Shown here: positions 53,154-57,632 of the stretch, in pieces | Layout: each line of letters opens with the position of its first letter | Numbering within the stretch: position 1 is the first letter of the stretch | Assembly (NCBI RefSeq): GCF_000466685.1 | Contig: NZ_ANNG01000017.1 | Coordinates: 1 to 57,632 of the forward strand | From: Campylobacter concisus UNSWCS | GTDB lineage: Bacteria > Campylobacterota > Campylobacteria > Campylobacterales > Campylobacteraceae | Length of the DNA stretch: 57,632 nucleotides | Direction: 5' to 3' | Program-made: the position numbers and the translations under genes | The notes under the pieces: model-generated | The model's database searches: none | The model's input: the letters and a program-made list of their open reading frames with translations, nothing else | What the model was told of the DNA's origin: nothing

Positions 53154-54437
53154 ATGGCTATACCAAAATTTGGCAATAATATTGCTGCAATGATCAGTAA
53201 ATTTCAAGATGATGCAATGGCATATGCAAGAAAAGGTGATCTAAAAAAGGCAGTTGCAACTGCACAAAAAGCTTACAATATCGCACCACAAAATATAAAA
53301 ACTCTTGAAATTTTAAATGCTGCACTTATAAGGTTATTTGACTTTGACAAAGCCATAGAATTTGGACTAAAAACCATCAAGTTAAACCCAAATAATTTAA
53401 ATGCATGTGATACTTTGGCTCATGCATATGGATATAAAGGTGATTGGCAAAAATGTGGAGAATTTGGAAAGCGTGCCCTTGAGATAAGAGATGCAATGGT
53501 AATGACCTCACTAGGAGGCAAATTGCCTGCATTGCCGCAAGTAAAAGATGAGTCAAATCGCACAAAAAATATCATTTCTTTTACGCTTTTTGGCTCAAGT
53601 TCATATTACTGCGAAACAGCCATCTTGAATGCACAATTAGTAAGAGAAATTTATCCAGAAAATTGGATTTGTCGTTTTTACATTGATGAAAGTGTGCCAG
53701 AAACGATAGTTAAAAGATTAAAAGAGCAGGGTAGCGAGATAGTTATAGCTGATGATGAGATGAAGAAATTTCCAAAAATATTGTGGAGATTTTTAGCAGC
53801 AGATGATGAAAATGCTAAATTTGTAGTCTTTCGCGATGCTGATAGCGTGATATCTGAGCGCGAAGCATGGTGTGTAAATGAGTGGCAGCAAAGCGATAAG
53901 TTATTTCACATAATTCGTGACGGCTCATCTCATACCGAACTTATCCTTGCTGGCACATGGGGCATGAGAGCTGGTTTGTTTAATATGAAAGATTTAATGA
54001 CTGATTATTTTAAATATGCAAAAATAGATGGCAGATATGATGATCAATTTTTTCTTAGAGGCAAAATTTGGCCTTATGCAAGACAAAGCGTGCTAATGCA
54101 CGATAGAATTTTTGGTTTTATGGATGCTAAAAAGATAGCGCCACATCTTTTTTTTGATTATGCTATTACACATATAGGATGCTGTGAAGGAAACGCCACT
54201 ATAAATGTAAATGCACCTACAGGTGTTAAGGATGCAAGCCGTGTCAAATGGCAGTTATTTAGTAGAATTTCTCCAAAATTAGATAAAAATTTAAATATAG
54301 TTGATAGCGGTAATGAACGTTTTATTTGCGAGTATGAAGCCGTTGTGAAGAACGCTAAGATAGAAATTTTCTTACCAAGACGCTATGCGTATGGCTTTTC
54401 AAATGGATTAAGTCGCATTAATATTGATGTGCTTTAA
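53154..54437 (+). CDS. TPR protein fused to a glycosyltransferase-like domain
   Basis: 427 residues. Two to three TPR units fill the first 115 residues (AMAYARKGDLKKAVATAQKAYNIAPQN; KAIEFGLKTIKLNPNNLNACDTLAHAYGYKGDW). The rest (about 135-427) looks like a GT-A nucleotide-sugar enzyme: NIISFTLFGSSSYYCETAILNAQL, an RFYIDES stretch, and FVVFRDADSVISERE with a DAD motif in the place of the metal-binding DxD. Probably modifies a surface glycan or protein; acceptor unknown. Three sampled lines average about 31% G+C, lower than mfrABE, hinting at acquisition. Confidence 0.68.
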   Translation: MAIPKFGNNIAAMISKFQDDAMAYARKGDLKKAVATAQKAYNIAPQNIKTLEILNAALIRLFDFDKAIEFGLKTIKLNPNNLNACDTLAHAYGYKGDWQKCGEFGKRALEIRDAMVMTSLGGKLPALPQVKDESNRTKNIISFTLFGSSSYYCETAILNAQLVREIYPENWICRFYIDESVPETIVKRLKEQGSEIVIADDEMKKFPKILWRFLAADDENAKFVVFRDADSVISEREAWCVNEWQQSDKLFHIIRDGSSHTELILAGTWGMRAGLFNMKDLMTDYFKYAKIDGRYDDQFFLRGKIWPYARQSVLMHDRIFGFMDAKKIAPHLFFDYAITHIGCCEGNATINVNAPTGVKDASRVKWQLFSRISPKLDKNLNIVDSGNERFICEYEAVVKNAKIEIFLPRRYAYGFSNGLSRINIDVL

Positions 54438-54461
54438 ATTTAAAAATATAAAAGCTAAGTA

Positions 54462-54483
54462 AAGCCCAAATTTCTTTGGGCTT
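54462..54483. terminator. Hairpin between convergent genes
   Basis: Perfect 9-bp stem AAGCCCAAA / TTTGGGCTT (54462-54470 with 54475-54483), loop TTTC, in the 53-nt gap between two convergent genes, so it can serve both strands. Confidence 0.7.
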
Positions 54484-54490
54484 ACAAATT

Positions 54491-56347
54491 TTATATAGCT
54501 TTTATCATCACTTTTGTTAGAAGTTCTGAAAATTTAGCTGGATTTTCTAGGCTCATGCCCTCATTTAGCCTTGCCATATCAAGAAGCAAAGGTGCTATGT
54601 CATAAACCATCGCCTCGTTTTTCTCAAGTTTGGCAAAAATTTCATGATCAGCATTTATCTCCAAGATCGGCTTAACTTTTGGAGCATTTGCGCCTTGTCC
54701 CATCTGTTTTAACATCTCTTGCATAGCGTAATCAGGGTCGTTTTTATCATATATTAGCACCGCAGCCGAGCTTGAGAGCCTTGAGCTTAGCCTAACGTCT
54801 TTAACTTCGTCTTTTAATATCTCTTTCATCTTAATAAGCGTGTTTGCGACCTTGCTCTCATCGACCTTCTCATCGTTTTTGATCTCGTCGTTTATATCAG
54901 CGTGTGAGACTGATTTTAGAGGTGTTTTGTCAAATTCATTGACCATTGGTATGACGATCGTGTCGATCTCTTCGTCCATTATTAACACTTCTATGTCGTT
55001 TTTCTTAAAGCTCTCAAGAAGCGGTGAATTTCTTAGCATATTTTCGTTGTTGCCGCTGATATAGTAAATCGACTTTTGATCCTCTTTCATCACCTCTTTG
55101 TACTCTTTTAGGCTGATAAGCCCATCTCTTTTTGAGCTTTTAAATAGGCAAAGATCCAAAATTTGCTCTTTTTCAGCGTTAAAACCGTAAAGTCCCTCTT
55201 TTAAAACCTTGCCAAATAGTTTGTAAAATTTTATGTATTTTTCGCGGTCATTATCTTTTACTTTTGCAAGTTCGCTTAAAATTTTCTTCACACTCTGCTC
55301 TTTAACGGTTCGCATGATCGCATTTTCTTGTAAAATTTCACGGCTAACGTTTAGCGGTAGGTCTTCAACGTCGATCACACCTTTGATAAATCTTAGATAA
55401 GGTGGCAAAAGCTCTTTTGCATCGTCAGTTATAAAAACCCTCTTCACATAGAGCTTCACGCCACTTTGATAATCAACCCTAAAGAGGTCAAACGGCTCAG
55501 TGCTTGGCACATAAAATAGCGTCGAGTACTCGATCTTGCCCTCAGCTTTTGTGTGGATATAAAGAAGCGGATCACTGCTGTCATGTGAAATTTGCTTATA
55601 AAAGTCGTTGTAGTCTTGCTCTTTTAAGCTGGCTTTATTTAGTCTCCAAAGCGCATTTGCCTTATTTATCTGCTCGTTTTTAGTCTCATAAGTGCCCTCT
55701 TTTTCGCCTTCTTTTGGTGCGACATAGCTCTCTTTATCCATAAATATAGGATAAGGGATGTGGTTTGAATACTTTTTAACTATCTCTTCGATGCGCCAAG
55801 AATTTGCAAATTCATCGTCATTTAAATGGAGGATTATATCCGTACCAAAGCCATCTTTTTTAGCATCTTCGATCTCGTAGCTTTTTGCATCAGATGTCCA
55901 TTTATAGGCCTTCTCACTTAGTGCTCGTTTGCTTATGACTTCGATCTTGCTTGCCACCATAAATGCTGAGTAAAAGCCCACGCCAAACTGGCCGATCAGC
56001 GAGCTATCTTTTTTGGCATCGCCGCTTAAGCTTTGCATAAAGCCTTTTGTGCCACTTCTTGCAATGGTGCCTAAATTTGCGATAAGCTCGTCTTTATCCA
56101 TGCCGATACCGTTGTCGCTGATGGTTAAAGTCTTAGCTTTTTCATCTACTTTGATGTCGATCCTTGGAGTGTAGCTTAAACTTTTATACTTTTCATCAGT
56201 CAAGCATAGGTAGTTTAGCTTGTCAAGCGCGTCGTTTGAGTTTGATATGAGCTCTCTTAAAAATATCTCTTTGTTTGAGTAAAGAGAGTGGATCATCAAA
56301 TTTAAAAGGTCATTGACCTCAGTTTGAAATTCAAATTTATCTGCCAT
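54491..56347 (-). CDS. htpG: Heat-shock chaperone HtpG (Hsp90)
   Basis: 618 residues. GHKL ATPase N-domain with [15 protein letters not shown] (about 30-44), [20 protein letters not shown] and [14 protein letters not shown]; middle domain with [20 protein letters not shown] [17 protein letters not shown] near 325-340; C-terminal dimerisation domain. Cytosolic stress chaperone. Full length. Upstream, 64 nt before its ATG, is a HAIR-like palindrome fitting HspR control. Confidence 0.97.
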   Translation of the reverse strand: MADKFEFQTEVNDLLNLMIHSLYSNKEIFLRELISNSNDALDKLNYLCLTDEKYKSLSYTPRIDIKVDEKAKTLTISDNGIGMDKDELIANLGTIARSGTKGFMQSLSGDAKKDSSLIGQFGVGFYSAFMVASKIEVISKRALSEKAYKWTSDAKSYEIEDAKKDGFGTDIILHLNDDEFANSWRIEEIVKKYSNHIPYPIFMDKESYVAPKEGEKEGTYETKNEQINKANALWRLNKASLKEQDYNDFYKQISHDSSDPLLYIHTKAEGKIEYSTLFYVPSTEPFDLFRVDYQSGVKLYVKRVFITDDAKELLPPYLRFIKGVIDVEDLPLNVSREILQENAIMRTVKEQSVKKILSELAKVKDNDREKYIKFYKLFGKVLKEGLYGFNAEKEQILDLCLFKSSKRDGLISLKEYKEVMKEDQKSIYYISGNNENMLRNSPLLESFKKNDIEVLIMDEEIDTIVIPMVNEFDKTPLKSVSHADINDEIKNDEKVDESKVANTLIKMKEILKDEVKDVRLSSRLSSSAAVLIYDKNDPDYAMQEMLKQMGQGANAPKVKPILEINADHEIFAKLEKNEAMVYDIAPLLLDMARLNEGMSLENPAKFSELLTKVMIKAI

Positions 56348-56410
56348 TTTATTTTCCTTGTTTTAAATTTTTGGCAGATTATAGCACAAAGTGATAAAAA
56401 TATACTTAAC

Positions 56411-56431
56411 CTTGATAGTATTACTATCAAG
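56411..56431. promoter_or_regulatory. HAIR-like HspR operator in the htpG/chemoreceptor gap
   Basis: CTTGATA-GTATTAC-TATCAAG reads as a 7-7-7 inverted repeat, the exact geometry of the HspR box (CTTGAGT-N7-ACTCAAG), with five outer bases of each arm identical. The full palindrome runs 56408-56434 (12-bp arms, 3-nt centre). It lies 64 nt upstream of the htpG start, where a repressor of a heat-shock gene would bind. It could also fold as a hairpin with a short T-run on the plus strand. Confidence 0.6.
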
Positions 56432-56555
56432 GTTTTTAACTTTATTTTTTAAAATTTGTGTTATAAAAGTAATAATTATAAATATAAAATTAATGTAAAT
56501 TTAAAAAATATTATTAAATATGCGTTTTTCTACATTTTTTCATTTAAAATAGGAG

Positions 56556-56561
56556 TATAAT
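56556..56561 (+). promoter_or_regulatory. Sigma70 -10 box of the chemoreceptor gene
   Basis: Exact TATAAT downstream of a TTTTTT tract (about 56535), the usual Campylobacter sigma70 form, 34 nt before the ATG at 56595. GGAGG at 56584-56588 is the ribosome site. Confidence 0.6.
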
Positions 56562-56594
56562 TAAGATGAAAAATTAATAGCATGGAGGGATGAG

Positions 56595-57632
56595 ATGAAT
56601 TTACGTAGTATTTTGGTAAAAGTTTCAGCAACGATTGCTGTTGTTTTAGCGGTCTGTATGATATGCTTTGTTTTCTACACGTCACATATCTTAGAGCGTG
56701 AGATCAAGGAGGGAGTGGTAACTACAGTTAAACAAGACGTTGCACTTGCGATGGATACGGTTGAGCTGTTTGACAGAGATAATGAAAACAACGCTAAGTT
56801 ATTTTTAAGTGTTTTAAAAGAGCTTGTAGGAAAAATTTCAACCAATCAGCATATGATTAAAACTGCTGGTCATGAAGCACTTGAGCTAATATCGTATAAT
56901 AAAGGCACATTAAACAATAGCTATGAATTAGTTGATGCATTTGGCAAGGCTACAAATGGTGGAATTTCTACCATATTTGCTAAATCAGAAGGCGGTTTTT
57001 TAAGAATTAGTACATCTTTAAAAGATTCTAATGGAAAAAGAGCTGACGGTACATATCTTGATAAAAATAGTGAGGCCTATAAAAAGATAATAAATAAAGA
57101 GAGCTATATTGGCATAGCTAATCTTTTTGGACACAGTTACGTATGTAGCTACGAGCCAGTTATCGAAAAAGGCGAGGTTGTAGCAGTTTTATTTATAGGT
57201 TATGACTTTACTGAAGGTCTAGAAGACCTTGAAAAAACAATGTCACAAATGAAGTTAGGTGAGCATGGATACTTCTCTATCTTTAATACAAAAACTAACA
57301 AATTTGAGATCCACCCAACTCAAGCTGGCAAAGAGCTAAGTAGTGATGTTAAAGCTGCTATGGAAAAAATAGCGAAACAAAAAGAAGGTGTTGAATTTGC
57401 TAATACTGGTGGTGTTGAACGCATAGTTGCTTTTGAGCCATTTGACAAGCTAAACTGGATCGTGCTTGGCTCAGCTGTTACTGATGACTTTTTAACACCT
57501 CAAAAGGTTGTTAGTAAAAACTTCATCATAGCAAGCATTATAGTTACCTTGCTTCTTATCATAGTATCTATCTTCTTGCTTAAAAAGCTAGTTGCAAATC
57601 CTATCGATAGACTAGGAGCAAATTTAAATGCT
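56595..57632 (+). CDS. Methyl-accepting chemotaxis protein with Cache sensor, 3-prime truncated by window
   Basis: First 346 residues of a chemoreceptor; the frame is open to the window edge. N-terminal membrane helix (about 8-30), a periplasmic Cache-type sensor (about 35-300, including ELVDAFGKATNGGISTIF, IGIANLFGHSYVCSYEPV, VLFIGYDFTEGLEDLE, GYFSIFNTKTNKFEIHP and a second helix near 308-335), then the start of HAMP (LKKLVANPIDRLGANL). The signalling domain lies outside. Cache_3/Cache_2 sensors bind small acids; the ligand here is unknown. Confidence 0.88.
   Translation, partial: MNLRSILVKVSATIAVVLAVCMICFVFYTSHILEREIKEGVVTTVKQDVALAMDTVELFDRDNENNAKLFLSVLKELVGKISTNQHMIKTAGHEALELISYNKGTLNNSYELVDAFGKATNGGISTIFAKSEGGFLRISTSLKDSNGKRADGTYLDKNSEAYKKIINKESYIGIANLFGHSYVCSYEPVIEKGEVVAVLFIGYDFTEGLEDLEKTMSQMKLGEHGYFSIFNTKTNKFEIHPTQAGKELSSDVKAAMEKIAKQKEGVEFANTGGVERIVAFEPFDKLNWIVLGSAVTDDFLTPQKVVSKNFIIASIIVTLLLIIVSIFLLKKLVANPIDRLGANLNA

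Noticed and set aside
1..57632. CRISPR arrays, tRNA or rRNA genes, insertion sequences, homopolymeric G/C phase-variation tracts
   Set aside because: All intergenic gaps were read; no spaced direct repeats, cloverleaf patterns, transposase genes or G/C runs of eight or more were found.

Overview
The window comes from the chromosome of an epsilonproteobacterium of the genus Campylobacter, most like the hydrogen-using C. concisus group. This is inferred from gene content and gene order; no search was run. The signs are: the run msbA/cysS/pyrD/M16 peptidase/dapA/SDR and the run ddl/antitoxin-like/hydrolase/murF, which match C. jejuni order as I remember it; a single-recombinase XerH; a Tat-exported MfrABE fumarate reductase; 2-oxoglutarate:acceptor oxidoreductase OorDABC; a monomeric isocitrate dehydrogenase; a sigma54-type flagellar promoter; and AAATTT-rich, moderately AT-rich DNA.

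Layout. 258-12181 (minus): a long tightly packed run of housekeeping genes (yggS, rseP, AI-2E transporter, pgsA, FabL-like enoyl-ACP reductase, dapA, M16 peptidase, pyrD, msbA, cysS, murJ). 12304-18775 (plus): FapA-like protein, ruvA, ddl, an orphan Phd/YefM antitoxin-like gene with its own palindromic operator, an alpha/beta hydrolase, murF with a membrane N-terminus, and a small secreted Sel1-like protein. 18984-23120 (minus): a TM2 protein, xerH, ackA, pta. 23187-23894 (plus): flgH behind a sigma54 promoter.

24240-38342 (plus) is a NiFe hydrogenase island. It holds hydABC (Tat-exported uptake hydrogenase and cytochrome b), the endopeptidase hydD, hydE, hypF and the nickel regulator nikR. 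Next come a structured non-coding gap and a DUF2157/GDYXXLXY membrane pair, then hypBCDEA. Together these make, mature and regulate one periplasm-facing uptake hydrogenase that feeds the menaquinone pool. A frameshifted HEPN-like gene follows hypA.

39030-48940 holds a large AsmA-like envelope protein divergent from and overlapping mltG, then icd-mdh-oorDABC, a TCA half-pathway with no sucCD at the mdh/oor junction, and an orphan small protein behind a perfect 28-nt palindrome. 49371-53044 is mfrABE, the periplasmic methylmenaquinol:fumarate reductase, a plausible electron acceptor for the hydrogenase. It is followed by an AT-rich TPR plus glycosyltransferase-like gene, htpG (minus) with a HAIR-like palindrome upstream, and the start of a Cache-domain chemoreceptor cut by the window end.

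The most interesting points are: HydE looks like a degenerate, zinc-finger-less paralogue of its neighbour HypF; the HEPN-like pseudogene is broken inside its RNxxxH motif; the antitoxin-like gene has a triple half-site operator; and there is a possible small RNA between nikR and the DUF2157 gene. No tRNA, rRNA, CRISPR array or insertion sequence was seen.
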